Shown here one piece after another: positions 25,212 to 33,948 of a stretch of 52,235 bases of DNA (position 1 is the first letter of the stretch; every line of letters starts with the position of its first letter). The translations under genes and the position numbers were made by a program. The notes beneath the pieces are model-generated. The model worked only from the letters and a program-made list of their open reading frames with translations, was not told where the DNA came from and did not search any database. The DNA is from an uncultured Bacteroidia bacterium (GTDB lineage Bacteria; Bacteroidota; Bacteroidia; Bacteroidales; F082), in assembly GCA_902794155.1 (NCBI GenBank), contig CADBGN010000010.1, forward strand, positions 1,049 to 53,283. Direction: 5' to 3'.

Positions 25212-25742
25212 ATGATAGTGATTCACGTTGACACAATGGAGGACACTGCTCGTTTGAAGAAAACTTACGAGAGTCTTGAGAACGTAACCTTATTGTACAA
25301 CCCCACCAAGGAGGAGGTCGTCGCGCAACTAAAGCGCGACGACGACCCCTTGGTGATGTGCCTCGGGCACGGGTCCAGTAGCGGTCTATTCAACAGAGAC
25401 TGGTTCGGCTATGTTGTTGATCACAGCATAGTCGACCTCCTAAAAGACAGGAAAGTAATCGGCATCTGGTGTTTCGCCAGCAGCTTCGCTGAGCGCTATG
25501 GCTTGCAAGGCTATTTCACCTCCATGTTTGTCTCCAACATCAACGAGGCCGAGGGCTTTGGCTTCCCCGACAACACCAACGAGGACATTCTCAACGAAGT
25601 CAACCTCTTCTGCGAGACCATCAACACCTACCTGAAAGGAGGTCTTCCGATGGACGAATGGGTGCCGCGCCTGCAAGCCGGTTGCCACAAGGAGAAGGAC
25701 TTCGTGAAGTATAACTATGAGGGGATGAGGTACTTTGAATGA
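25212..25742 (+). CDS. Small caspase-like (clan CD-type) protein, putative
   Basis: The 176-residue protein has alternating strands and helices. His53 lies in VMCLGHGSSSGLF after one strand and Cys87 in VIGIWCFASSFAERYGL after the next. This order, spacing and H-G/strand-C setting matches the caspase-hemoglobinase (CHAT/legumain/caspase) dyad. No prodomain or signal peptide is present. It would be a cytoplasmic protease effector partnered with the upstream ATPase. The fold is inferred from motifs only; a non-catalytic role cannot be excluded. Confidence 0.5.
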   Translation: MIVIHVDTMEDTARLKKTYESLENVTLLYNPTKEEVVAQLKRDDDPLVMCLGHGSSSGLFNRDWFGYVVDHSIVDLLKDRKVIGIWCFASSFAERYGLQGYFTSMFVSNINEAEGFGFPDNTNEDILNEVNLFCETINTYLKGGLPMDEWVPRLQAGCHKEKDFVKYNYEGMRYFE

Positions 25743-25749
25743 AATACAC

Positions 25750-25795
25750 TTTTTCCCTTTCGTTGGTTGAAAAACCAATATGTTTGCTCTATAAT
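25750..25795 (+). promoter_or_regulatory. Island-type promoter 2
   Basis: A T5 tract, ten bases, GGTTGAAAAACC (25765-25776), 12 bases and CTATAAT. As -35/-10 it is TTGAAA-N17-TATAAT. It lies 33 nt upstream of the hypothetical gene at 25829. Confidence 0.75.
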
Positions 25796-25828
25796 TAATA
25801 CGGATCATTCACAAAAACAACAAAGATT

Positions 25829-26332
25829 ATGATTTTCCTTGAAGACCCCAACATGAACCCTGCCGAGCTCTTTGAACCGAATAACGAGCTCCCTCCCAAG
25901 TTCACTTTAAGAATGCTTGACGAGAAAGCCCAATGCGAGAAAGTCGCCAAAGAGTATGTCAACTCCATGAGAAGGCCTAAGTATTACCCACTGTATGAGA
26001 TGACCTGTGCCAAAGTCGATGTAGAAGAATGCAAACTTTTCGATCATCAGAAGGTGGAGGTGGAACTCAACGACGAGGAGTATGTCTATCTGCTTACCCG
26101 GGCTCTGCTCTATGGCACTACCTACCGATTCAGTCACCTGCGTCACGAAAACCCTGCCCTGGCGCAAAAGGTCTTCACCCAAGCCATGGCCAGCTATCCC
26201 GACAATCTGAAGAGCGACGTCGCCCTCTATCAGATTGACTTCAGCGAAATGCACGACAACGTCAAGGAAATCATCCAACTCAAAAACTATTTCTTCCCTG
26301 GTGATTTGAATAATTCCAGGATCTTCATATAA
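25829..26332 (+). CDS. Hypothetical island protein, 167 residues
   Basis: I do not recognise the family. The protein is soluble and acidic, mixed alpha/beta with a helix-rich middle (VYLLTRALLYGTTYRF), no signal peptide and no catalytic motif. It has its own island-type promoter and the start context AAAGATTATGAT, which it shares with the caspase-like gene at 25212; this suggests coordinated expression with that pair. Confidence 0.65.
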   Translation: MIFLEDPNMNPAELFEPNNELPPKFTLRMLDEKAQCEKVAKEYVNSMRRPKYYPLYEMTCAKVDVEECKLFDHQKVEVELNDEEYVYLLTRALLYGTTYRFSHLRHENPALAQKVFTQAMASYPDNLKSDVALYQIDFSEMHDNVKEIIQLKNYFFPGDLNNSRIFI

Positions 26333-26348
26333 TCCCGGAAATAAATAC

Positions 26349-26356
26349 TACCTTTG
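26349..26356 (+). promoter_or_regulatory. TACCTTTG promoter, sbcDC
   Basis: A host-type -7 element 39 nt before ATG 26396. It overlaps an in-frame upstream start (26354), which is therefore rejected. Confidence 0.6.
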
Positions 26357-26395
26357 CTATCAGAAAACAAAACATCAAACGAAAAAGAAATAACC

Positions 26396-27589
26396 ATGAA
26401 AATATTACACACCAGCGACTGGCATTTGGGCCATGTGCTCTATGGCCACGACCGCACTGACGAACAGCAAGATATGCTTGACCAGATGGTTGAGATTGCC
26501 GAAGAGACAAAGCCCGACCTGTTTCTCGTGTCAGGCGATGTTTACCACACTGTAGACCCAAAGCCTGCAGTGCAGAAAATGTTCAACAAAGCCATTGCAG
26601 CCTTATGCAAGACCTGCCCAGAAATGACTATCGTCGTCACGGCAGGCAACCATGATAGTGGAACGAAACACGAGATTTTCAAGACCCCTTGGGAAGCACT
26701 CAACGTACATATGGTCGGCAAGTTTGACAAAGATAATCTGGACGCTCACATCATTGAGATACCTGATAAAGGTTATGTCATTGCCCTACCGTTCACCAAC
26801 GATCGTTTTCTGCCGGAAGACATCTACCAACAGCTGATCGACTTAGCTAATCAAAAGAACAAAGACAACCTGCCTGTGGTCTTCAGTGCACACACAGCCA
26901 TCTCTGGAGTCGATTTCATGGGACATGAAGAAGTAAGCGACAAGCGCGTGGGAGGCGTGGACGTTATCGACATCAGTTCCATAGGCACCGGATACGACTA
27001 TTTGGCGTTAGGCCATATCCACAAGCCCCAGTTTGTGCATACGGGCAAGCATAATGTCCGCTATAGTGGTTCGCCCATGGCTGTCAGCTTCGACGAAGCT
27101 TACACGCATTCAGTGACTATTGTGGACATCCCTGCACACAACGCAGTGCTCACCGACAACAATTATACTGTCGTGGAGATAAACAATCCGTGCCCGCTAG
27201 TGACATTGCCAAATCCCGAAAACACAACAGAGTTCGGTCCATGGAATGACGTGCATGCGCTGTATGAGTCATTACCAGCCGATGAAAAAGCATACATTCG
27301 CCTTAATATCATAGACCTTGAAAACATTCCGTCCAACGCCTACGACGAAGCCGTTGCGCAGGCAAAAAACAAGGACTATATCTTTTGTCACATCAACGCC
27401 AAACGTAGAACCTTTGACCACGGCAACGGCAGTCAGCAACAAATGACTGTGGAAGAATTCCAGGCCACTGACCCGTGGAGCGTGGTAAAGATGTTTGCCG
27501 CCGACACTCACAATGCCTTGTTTAACGAGCAAGAAATGCAACCGCTGTTTGAAGAAGTACTGGATAAACTAAAAATCAAGGAGGACTAA
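26396..27589 (+). CDS. sbcD: Exonuclease SbcD (Mre11-like nuclease subunit)
   Basis: The 397-residue metallophosphoesterase shows all phosphodiesterase motifs: SDWHLG, SGDVYH, GNHD, FSAHT and LGHIH. With SbcC it forms the SbcCD complex that opens hairpins and trims DNA ends. The C-terminal capping domain is complete. sbcC follows after 2 nt, so translation is coupled. Unlike its upstream neighbours it has a host-type promoter. Confidence 0.94.
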   Translation: MKILHTSDWHLGHVLYGHDRTDEQQDMLDQMVEIAEETKPDLFLVSGDVYHTVDPKPAVQKMFNKAIAALCKTCPEMTIVVTAGNHDSGTKHEIFKTPWEALNVHMVGKFDKDNLDAHIIEIPDKGYVIALPFTNDRFLPEDIYQQLIDLANQKNKDNLPVVFSAHTAISGVDFMGHEEVSDKRVGGVDVIDISSIGTGYDYLALGHIHKPQFVHTGKHNVRYSGSPMAVSFDEAYTHSVTIVDIPAHNAVLTDNNYTVVEINNPCPLVTLPNPENTTEFGPWNDVHALYESLPADEKAYIRLNIIDLENIPSNAYDEAVAQAKNKDYIFCHINAKRRTFDHGNGSQQQMTVEEFQATDPWSVVKMFAADTHNALFNEQEMQPLFEEVLDKLKIKED

Positions 27590-27591
27590 TC

Positions 27592-30501
27592 ATGAAACTG
27601 AAAAAGCTGGAGATCCACAATATTGCATCCATAGAGGATGCCGTCATCGATTTTGAAGCCAAACCGCTGTCTGACAGCAATGTCATCCTCATCACGGGCG
27701 ATACAGGAGCCGGCAAATCCACCATCTTGGATGCCATCTGTTTGGCACTCTACGCCACTACACCGCGCTTGAACAACTCGGAGATGGACGGCAAATGGGA
27801 GGAAAACGATGCCGACACATTGGACATCACGGACACAATGCAGTTGATGCGAAAAAACACTTTGGAAGCCTATACGCGTCTTTCTTTTTTGGGCAACGAC
27901 GGCAATGCTTATTCGGCCGAATGGCTTGTAATGCGCAAGAAAAAGAATCTAGACCGCACATGGTCTCTAAAAAACGAGACCCATCCGGAAGCCTCTCCTC
28001 AACCTGGTAATGGTAAAGGAAGCGGCAAGGACAAAGAAATGATTGAAGCCATCCAAACGGCCGTAGGACTGACCTTCGACCAATTCTGCCGAACTACCAT
28101 GCTGGCCCAAGGCGAATTCACCCGTTTTCTCAAGTGCAGCAATAAAGAGAAAGCCGCCATTCTCGAAAAAATCACCAACACTGAGCAATACGCCGAGATT
28201 GGAGCAAAAGTGTACGATTTGACACACCGCAAGTACGAGAAGGAGATGAACGAGGTGGACCCAAAGAAAAAAGAGCAGGCGATGAAACCGGAACAAAGAG
28301 CTGCATTGGAGGAGAGCCTGATAAACATCGGAAAGCAACTAAAATCGTTGAACACCCAACTTGAGACCAAGCAAACGAAGGTAAATTGGTTGACGACGGA
28401 TAAAACCCTTCACGACAACCAAACAAAGACACTGGATGTATTGACTCAAGCCAAAGAAGCCATGGAGACAGAGTCATTTAAAACCATGCAACAGAATGTA
28501 CAAGATTGGGACAGCACATACGATGCCCGCATTTGGTTGACTGGCATCCATGAGGCAAAAAGAGTTATGTCCCATGCCGACCAAACCATCCAGCAGCTGC
28601 AGTCCCAGTTCATCACCTTACGCAACGGACAAGAATTCATTCATCAAGAGATTGAGTCGATTACCGGAAGGATCAAGATGATCGACGATGAAATCCAAGC
28701 CGAAGGAGGCAAACAGACTTCTGCAAATGAGCTGAGTGAGCAAAAAGAAGGGGTGGTGACAATGATAGGCCATATTCGTGTGGCCCAAGCTGAAGTCAAG
28801 GCCTATTTCGACAAACAAACGGCTCGGGAAAACACGAAGAAAAAACTCGATGAGCAAGCCCTTGCCATTGTGGAGAAAACCAAGCAACTTGACGAATTAC
28901 AGCCTAAGGTAGAAGAAGCAAAAAAAGAATACGAAAGATTGGACAAAGAATACGAGCGTCTGAACTTGGCGGTCGACACCTTAGCCGAAAAACTGCGCGA
29001 AAATTTGCAATTGAACCATAAATGTCCCATTTGTGGCCAAGCTGTGAAATCGCTTGACACCGTTCCGCACGAGGAGCAACTAAAAGCCATTGTAGCCAAA
29101 GCAAAAAAGAATCGAGATGACGCCAAAATAGTGTTTGACGATCTTAACAATCGGCAAAACACATATTCAATCTGGCTGAAGCAAAACAAACCGGCTTACG
29201 ACAGAGAGCTGAAGGCGTTCCAAGAAGACCAATCGCTCCACAAAGCCCAAGAGGACGCGTTGCGCTCATTAGAAAAATGCAACATCAGGCAATTGGACGA
29301 GCACACGACTGAGGTTTTGAAGCAAGCCATGGAAAAGACGGAACAGGATAAAACTAACCTTGAAAAAAGAATCAAACGCGCCATGAACCGCGAAAAGCTT
29401 CAAAGCGACCTTGACGATTTGAAGAAAAACAAAGCCGACATTCTAAAAGTGTCGTTCAAACAGCTGCTTGAGAAGTTGCCTGAATGGGAATCTTTCGGTC
29501 CTCAAAAAGCAGAAGAACGGGCCAATATACTAGATGAAATGCAGTCGTTGTCAAACCATGTCGCGGCTACCTTAACAGCCAAAGAGAAGGCCATGGACAA
29601 CCACCAAACCAACCGTAAACAGCTAGACGACTACTTAGGTGAGCACCCCAACATGACTGAGCCTCGCTTGGAGCAACTGCTGCAACTCAAGGACCAAATT
29701 GGGCAGCAGCGTCAATCCATAGAAAACAAAACCAAGGCCTTTGCTAGCGCACAAGGAGCGTTGACAGCTGTTAACGAGCAATTGGAAGACCACCAGAAGG
29801 TCAAGCCAGTAATTTCTGAGGACGAAACCATTGCGTCATTGCAAGGCACCGTCAATGTACTGAAAGAGCAGATAATTCCTTTGGGGAGAGAATCGGGCGC
29901 CATTGAACAACAATTGAAAGACGACGACAAGAGAAAAGAGGATTTGGCCAACCTTAAGACTGAGTATGACAAGAGAAAAGCCGTGTTTGAACGTTGGAAC
30001 AAGTTGGACAAGCTGATTGGAGATGACAAAGGCGACAAATTCCGTCTTATCGCCCAGAGTTATATCCTCGCCAATTTGGTTAAGGCTGCCAACGTCCACA
30101 TGCATACCCTCACCGACCGTTACACCTTGCATGCTGTGCCTGGGCAAGAGTTGATCATCCTCGTTGAAGATGCCTATCAAGGCGGAGTGAGGCGTCCGGC
30201 GAGTACCATTTCGGGTGGCGAGAGTTTCCTCGTCTCTTTAGCCTTGGCCTTAGCCTTAAGCGAGATTGGCCAAAGCTTGAAAGTGGAAACCTTGTTCATC
30301 GACGAAGGTTTTGGTACGCTGAGCGGCGAGCCTTTGTACAAAGCTATCGAAACACTCGAGTCGCTGCATGCCAGCAACAACCGCCAGGTGTGTGCCATCA
30401 GCCACCGCGAAGAAGTGAAGGAAAAAATACCTGTACAAATTCAGGTCAATCAGAATCCGCAATCGTCCAGCAGCACCATAGACATTGTGCCACATTTGTA
30501 A
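27592..30501 (+). CDS. sbcC: Exonuclease SbcC (Rad50-like ATPase subunit)
   Basis: The 969-residue SMC-like ATPase has Walker A GDTGAGKST (36-44), two long coiled coils separated by a zinc hook HKCPICGQ near residue 477, the ABC signature STISGGESF near 873, and Walker B TLFIDEGFGTL. This is the full Rad50/SbcC layout. It works with the SbcD product encoded just upstream. Such complexes also act in anti-phage and plasmid defence in some bacteria. Confidence 0.94.
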   Translation: MKLKKLEIHNIASIEDAVIDFEAKPLSDSNVILITGDTGAGKSTILDAICLALYATTPRLNNSEMDGKWEENDADTLDITDTMQLMRKNTLEAYTRLSFLGNDGNAYSAEWLVMRKKKNLDRTWSLKNETHPEASPQPGNGKGSGKDKEMIEAIQTAVGLTFDQFCRTTMLAQGEFTRFLKCSNKEKAAILEKITNTEQYAEIGAKVYDLTHRKYEKEMNEVDPKKKEQAMKPEQRAALEESLINIGKQLKSLNTQLETKQTKVNWLTTDKTLHDNQTKTLDVLTQAKEAMETESFKTMQQNVQDWDSTYDARIWLTGIHEAKRVMSHADQTIQQLQSQFITLRNGQEFIHQEIESITGRIKMIDDEIQAEGGKQTSANELSEQKEGVVTMIGHIRVAQAEVKAYFDKQTARENTKKKLDEQALAIVEKTKQLDELQPKVEEAKKEYERLDKEYERLNLAVDTLAEKLRENLQLNHKCPICGQAVKSLDTVPHEEQLKAIVAKAKKNRDDAKIVFDDLNNRQNTYSIWLKQNKPAYDRELKAFQEDQSLHKAQEDALRSLEKCNIRQLDEHTTEVLKQAMEKTEQDKTNLEKRIKRAMNREKLQSDLDDLKKNKADILKVSFKQLLEKLPEWESFGPQKAEERANILDEMQSLSNHVAATLTAKEKAMDNHQTNRKQLDDYLGEHPNMTEPRLEQLLQLKDQIGQQRQSIENKTKAFASAQGALTAVNEQLEDHQKVKPVISEDETIASLQGTVNVLKEQIIPLGRESGAIEQQLKDDDKRKEDLANLKTEYDKRKAVFERWNKLDKLIGDDKGDKFRLIAQSYILANLVKAANVHMHTLTDRYTLHAVPGQELIILVEDAYQGGVRRPASTISGGESFLVSLALALALSEIGQSLKVETLFIDEGFGTLSGEPLYKAIETLESLHASNNRQVCAISHREEVKEKIPVQIQVNQNPQSSSSTIDIVPHL

Positions 30502-30513
30502 AGGGATTTGTAA

Positions 30514-30561
30514 TTTTTTTCACTCCCCCTGGTTGAAAAACCCACTGGTTTGTTCTATAGT
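30514..30561 (+). promoter_or_regulatory. Island-type promoter 3
   Basis: A T7 tract (30514-30520), ten bases, GGTTGAAAAACC (30531-30542), 12 bases and CTATAGT: TTGAAA-N17-TATAGT. From the T-tract to the box it closely matches promoter 1 (TTTTTTTCAC-n-CCC). Confidence 0.75.
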
Positions 30562-30566
30562 ATTAT

Positions 30567-30600
30567 GTGGCAGGGCGCCACAGGGGTGTCTTCACCCTCC
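30567..30600 (+). promoter_or_regulatory. Two hairpins in the leader of the 30626 gene
   Basis: GTGGCAGGGCGCCAC (30567-30581) and AGGGGTGTCTTCACCCT directly after it are adjacent small hairpins between promoter and start codon. They could affect translation or mRNA stability. Confidence 0.4.
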
Positions 30601-30625
30601 ATTATCAACAAAAAAACGGTATACT

Positions 30626-31039
30626 ATGGAGATCCAACTGCTCAACCAAACGGAATTCGCCGAAATGCTCAAGTCGGCCGGTAACGAAACCCACCAAACC
30701 ACCTTCGTAAACGACGTGTGGTACGAACAAGTCACCATTGGGGAGGTGATCTATCGCCACAAGTTGCTTTCGCTCAGAAAGCTGAGTTCGGAGTTGCTCG
30801 CCCGAAAAGCCTTCGAGGCCAAACCCTGCGTCGAGCCGCTCCGTTTGCGCGCCCAAGGCAACGGCCCCGTCGTGGCCCTTGTCTTCAACACCAAGTCGAC
30901 GGTGTTCTACCACCTCTTGGTCGGCTCAAAGAGAGAAATGGCCCAGGCCAAGAGCCTCGTGAACTGTTTTGCCAAGAGCCTCCTCCCAAAGACCGCCAAA
31001 GAACTGCAGGAAGCCCCATCGGCTTCCTGCGCCGCCTGA
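30626..31039 (+). CDS. Hypothetical island protein, 137 residues
   Basis: I do not recognise the family. It is a small basic soluble protein without signal peptide; the middle has two strands (GPVVALVFNTKS, VFYHLLVGS). ATG 30626 is chosen because it follows the island-type promoter; longer in-frame readings overlap it. The next gene (31073) is 33 nt away and may be cotranscribed. Confidence 0.6.
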   Translation: MEIQLLNQTEFAEMLKSAGNETHQTTFVNDVWYEQVTIGEVIYRHKLLSLRKLSSELLARKAFEAKPCVEPLRLRAQGNGPVVALVFNTKSTVFYHLLVGSKREMAQAKSLVNCFAKSLLPKTAKELQEAPSASCAA

Positions 31040-31072
31040 AGGCCCTGACGTTAACCCTAATACCACAATAGT

Positions 31073-31327
31073 ATGACTAGCATTATCACTTGGTACATCA
31101 TCGGAATACTTGTCTCGGCCATAGGCATATTCTCGTACGAATACTTCTACCTCTATGACAAGGAGATCGAGTACATCTCGACAAAAGAGATCATCGAAGA
31201 TGTGTTGCTTACCTTCCTGTCGTGGATGATGGTGGCGTGGCTCATCATCAGCGTAATCCTCGACATTCACATGGGATGGCCGTCGAAAGGATACGATCTG
31301 AACATTAAGAAAAAGAAAATCAGTTAA
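31073..31327 (+). CDS. Small membrane protein, 84 residues
   Basis: Two hydrophobic segments (about 5-20 and 44-63) flank a loop of acidic character, with a lysine-rich tail. No family was recognised. It sits between two small genes of the island and probably shares their transcript. Confidence 0.55.
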   Translation: MTSIITWYIIGILVSAIGIFSYEYFYLYDKEIEYISTKEIIEDVLLTFLSWMMVAWLIISVILDIHMGWPSKGYDLNIKKKKIS

Positions 31328-31338
31328 GTCTAGGGATC

Positions 31339-31797
31339 ATGAAGAAATTCTTATTGCTTTTCATATGGCTTTTTTTTGTGACCGGCTGTCAGCCTAAAAC
31401 CACGGAATATGTCCATTACCACAACGAACGCTTTGGCTTTGAGCTGGACTATCCCTCTTTCATGACGATGGATCCACCGCCTGAGAATGGCGATGGTATC
31501 CGTTGTCATGGCAAAGGGATGGACCTGGTTGCATATGGTTGCCAGGACTTGCATTGGATGAAGTTGGACGACTTGACCCCGAATGGCTTCGACAGTTACC
31601 AGCAAGATGGTATATTCTATGTGAAAAGCTCTGTAGACGTTGATGGGACAGTACATTACACAAAAACAGCTCGTTTCCCCAACACAGACAATGGCGACAT
31701 CATCCTCACATTACAACTCACTTACCCACAAGGGCAAGTCGATTCGGCAACAATCAATCATCTATTGAAAAGCTTTTGCTTTCATCGCAATAATTAG
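31339..31797 (+). CDS. Small lipoprotein, 152 residues
   Basis: A signal peptide with the lipobox FVTGC (Cys17) predicts a lipid-anchored protein. The rest is a compact beta-rich domain starting YHNERFGFELDYP, a pattern seen in PsbP-like or DUF lipoproteins. No function is assigned. It lies 11 nt after the small membrane protein gene. Confidence 0.65.
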   Translation: MKKFLLLFIWLFFVTGCQPKTTEYVHYHNERFGFELDYPSFMTMDPPPENGDGIRCHGKGMDLVAYGCQDLHWMKLDDLTPNGFDSYQQDGIFYVKSSVDVDGTVHYTKTARFPNTDNGDIILTLQLTYPQGQVDSATINHLLKSFCFHRNN

Positions 31798-31805
31798 TAT
31801 CTTTG
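31798..31805 (+). promoter_or_regulatory. TATCTTTG promoter of the ADP-ribosylation operon
   Basis: A host-type -7 element 21 nt before the first gene. The three later genes are spaced by only -4 to 1 nt and have no visible promoter of their own, so it probably drives all four. Confidence 0.65.
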
Positions 31806-31826
31806 TAGCCTGTTTAGTCAAAAAGC

Positions 31827-33017
31827 ATGAAAATGATAAACGACAATAAAATTTACGGTATTATTGGAGCAGTCATCGGCGACATCGCCGGCTCACGCTT
31901 TGAATTTGTGAAAGAACCCCCAAAGAAGAGCTTCAAGCTGTTTGGAGCCGACAGCACCTTCACCGACGACAGCGTGCTGACCATCGCCATTGCCGATGCA
32001 CTGCTGCATCAGAAATCATACGCCGTGGCCCTATGGACCTGGGGCAAAAAGTATCCGACAGCGGGCTTCGGGCACTCGTTCAAGGGGTGGCTGAAGAACG
32101 ACGACTGGACGTTCCAGAACAACAGTGCCGGCAACGGCAGTGGGATGAGGATCAGTGCCGTTGGCTTTCGCGGGAAAAGCCTCGACGACGTCATGAAGAT
32201 GGCCGAGGAGGCCACCATCCCGACGCATAACAGCGTGGAAGGCATCAAGGCAGCACAAGCCATAGCCACTTCCGTGTTCTTGGCACGTATAGGAAAGACG
32301 AAAGAGGAGATCAAGCACTATGTCGAATCCACCTTCGGGTACGACCTTGACCAGTCCGTTGAGGAGATCAAGAGCAAGTCAAGCATCCAGGGTTATCACC
32401 AGGAGCTGGCTAGGTATTCGACTCCCGATGCCATCATCGCCTTCCTCAGCGGCAACGACTATGAAGACGTCATACGTACAGCCATCACCTACGGCAACGA
32501 CACGGATACGGTGGCCTGCATGGCGGGAGCCATCGCCGCGGCGTATTATGGTGTCCCCGTCGAGCTGGCTGAGCAGGCGGCATATTGTATTCCCAAGGAG
32601 CTTCTTGATGTGATCAACGAATTCGACGGCACCCAGTTGAGCAACCACCGGGTCACGCCTCCGAACGTCAGAAGATGGAGCGCTGATACTATCGTGGTGT
32701 ATGGCAGTAACGCCGATGACACCGATGGCGAGAAAGGCTTCTCCAACACGCATATCAGCCGATTCAACCACTATCCCCTATCAGGTTATCCCATCTGCAC
32801 CATCGGTGCGTCCATGGACGTGATCAAGAAAGATGTCGAGGGGCTGATCAACAAGGTGTTAAGCCAGCCTCAAAAGACGTTTGTCATCGAGAATGTAGGC
32901 ATCAGCAAAAAGACCAACCTTGGCGTAGAGACAATGGCACCGCTTTTCGAGCCGCTAACAGATGTGGGAAACGTCTATTTTGTTAAGGAATACTGGGATT
33001 ATTATCAATCAAGATAA
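31827..33017 (+). CDS. ADP-ribosylglycohydrolase fused to a C-terminal macro-like/A1S_2505-like domain
   Basis: Residues 1-265 form a DraG-type ADP-ribosylglycohydrolase: GAVIGDIAGSRFE, FTDDSVLT (metal-binding Asp pair) and GNDTDTVACMAGAIA near 223 all match. This fold removes ADP-ribose from targets. Residues about 285-396 are an added domain starting IVVYGSN and continuing NHYPLSGYPICTIG and VETMAPLF; it resembles the phage-associated A1S_2505-like domain, predicted to bind nucleotide-derived ligands. It is the first gene of a tight operon with kinase, NADAR and ART. Confidence 0.85.
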   Translation: MKMINDNKIYGIIGAVIGDIAGSRFEFVKEPPKKSFKLFGADSTFTDDSVLTIAIADALLHQKSYAVALWTWGKKYPTAGFGHSFKGWLKNDDWTFQNNSAGNGSGMRISAVGFRGKSLDDVMKMAEEATIPTHNSVEGIKAAQAIATSVFLARIGKTKEEIKHYVESTFGYDLDQSVEEIKSKSSIQGYHQELARYSTPDAIIAFLSGNDYEDVIRTAITYGNDTDTVACMAGAIAAAYYGVPVELAEQAAYCIPKELLDVINEFDGTQLSNHRVTPPNVRRWSADTIVVYGSNADDTDGEKGFSNTHISRFNHYPLSGYPICTIGASMDVIKKDVEGLINKVLSQPQKTFVIENVGISKKTNLGVETMAPLFEPLTDVGNVYFVKEYWDYYQSR

Positions 33018-33018
33018 C

Positions 33019-33948
33019 ATGAAGAAATGCATTTTAGGTACCGGCAACATCGCCTTGGACATCATCTACCAACGCGAATACCCCGAGGGATTCGACACCA
33101 CCAAGAAACGCAACCCCTTCGTTGACAAGCTCTTCATCGAAGAGGTGGGTAACACTTGCGGCAATGTGATGACCATGTTGCCTTATCTCGGCGTGGAGAC
33201 ATACCCTATAGGCCATTTCGACGATTCAAGACAAGGGTTGAAGATCACCTCTGACCTGAAACACTACGGCGCCAATACACGTTTTGTTAAGAACAGTCCT
33301 GACGGGGGCACTGCTTTAATACAATGCACGCACAAGCTCGATCAGGACGGTCGGCATACCATAGGTTTCCATCTCACGTCACCCAACAGCCGTTTCGTGA
33401 AACGGAAATACCTCCGCAAAGACCAGGTGCCCGGTTTTCTCGAGCAACTTGATTTCAAGCCCGACGCCTATTTCTTCGACGTGACTGAGGCTGGACCGCG
33501 TGAGTTGGCCAAAGCGCTGAAGGAACAAGGCGTGCTGGTGTATTACGAGCCTGATGGCAATAAGGAGATGAGCAAGTTTCTCCGTTGCGTAGAGGCGAGC
33601 GACATTGTGAAGTTCTCGGGAACCCATATCACCGATGTCGCTTTTACTGACAACTACCCCGACAAGCTCTTTATTCGTACATTGGGCGATAAGGGAATGA
33701 TGTTCAATCTACGTGGTCAAGGATGGAAGCATGTTGCGCCAGTGCCCAATCCCAACGAAGTTGATTGGGAAGGCGCAGGCGACTGGACCACATCGGTCAT
33801 TCTGGCTGAGCTGTGCAAGATGGACAAGACCGACATCGCTCAGCTTACCGAAGGCAATGTGAGAAAAGTGCTGGAAACAGCTGCTACCATAGCCTCGAGG
33901 AGCGTTAGTTTTATGAGCAGTAAGGGAATGATACATGATAAAATATGA
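33019..33948 (+). CDS. PfkB-family carbohydrate kinase
   Basis: The 309-residue protein begins CILGTGNIALDIIY and has the family's closing motif DWEGAGDWTTSVIL; the Asp of GAGD is the catalytic base. This is the ribokinase fold, which phosphorylates a sugar or nucleoside. Its start is 1 nt past the ADP-ribosylglycohydrolase stop, and its stop overlaps the NADAR start (ATGA). In this setting ADP-ribose-derived ribose or a nucleoside is an attractive substrate, but that is inference. Confidence 0.82.
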   Translation: MKKCILGTGNIALDIIYQREYPEGFDTTKKRNPFVDKLFIEEVGNTCGNVMTMLPYLGVETYPIGHFDDSRQGLKITSDLKHYGANTRFVKNSPDGGTALIQCTHKLDQDGRHTIGFHLTSPNSRFVKRKYLRKDQVPGFLEQLDFKPDAYFFDVTEAGPRELAKALKEQGVLVYYEPDGNKEMSKFLRCVEASDIVKFSGTHITDVAFTDNYPDKLFIRTLGDKGMMFNLRGQGWKHVAPVPNPNEVDWEGAGDWTTSVILAELCKMDKTDIAQLTEGNVRKVLETAATIASRSVSFMSSKGMIHDKI

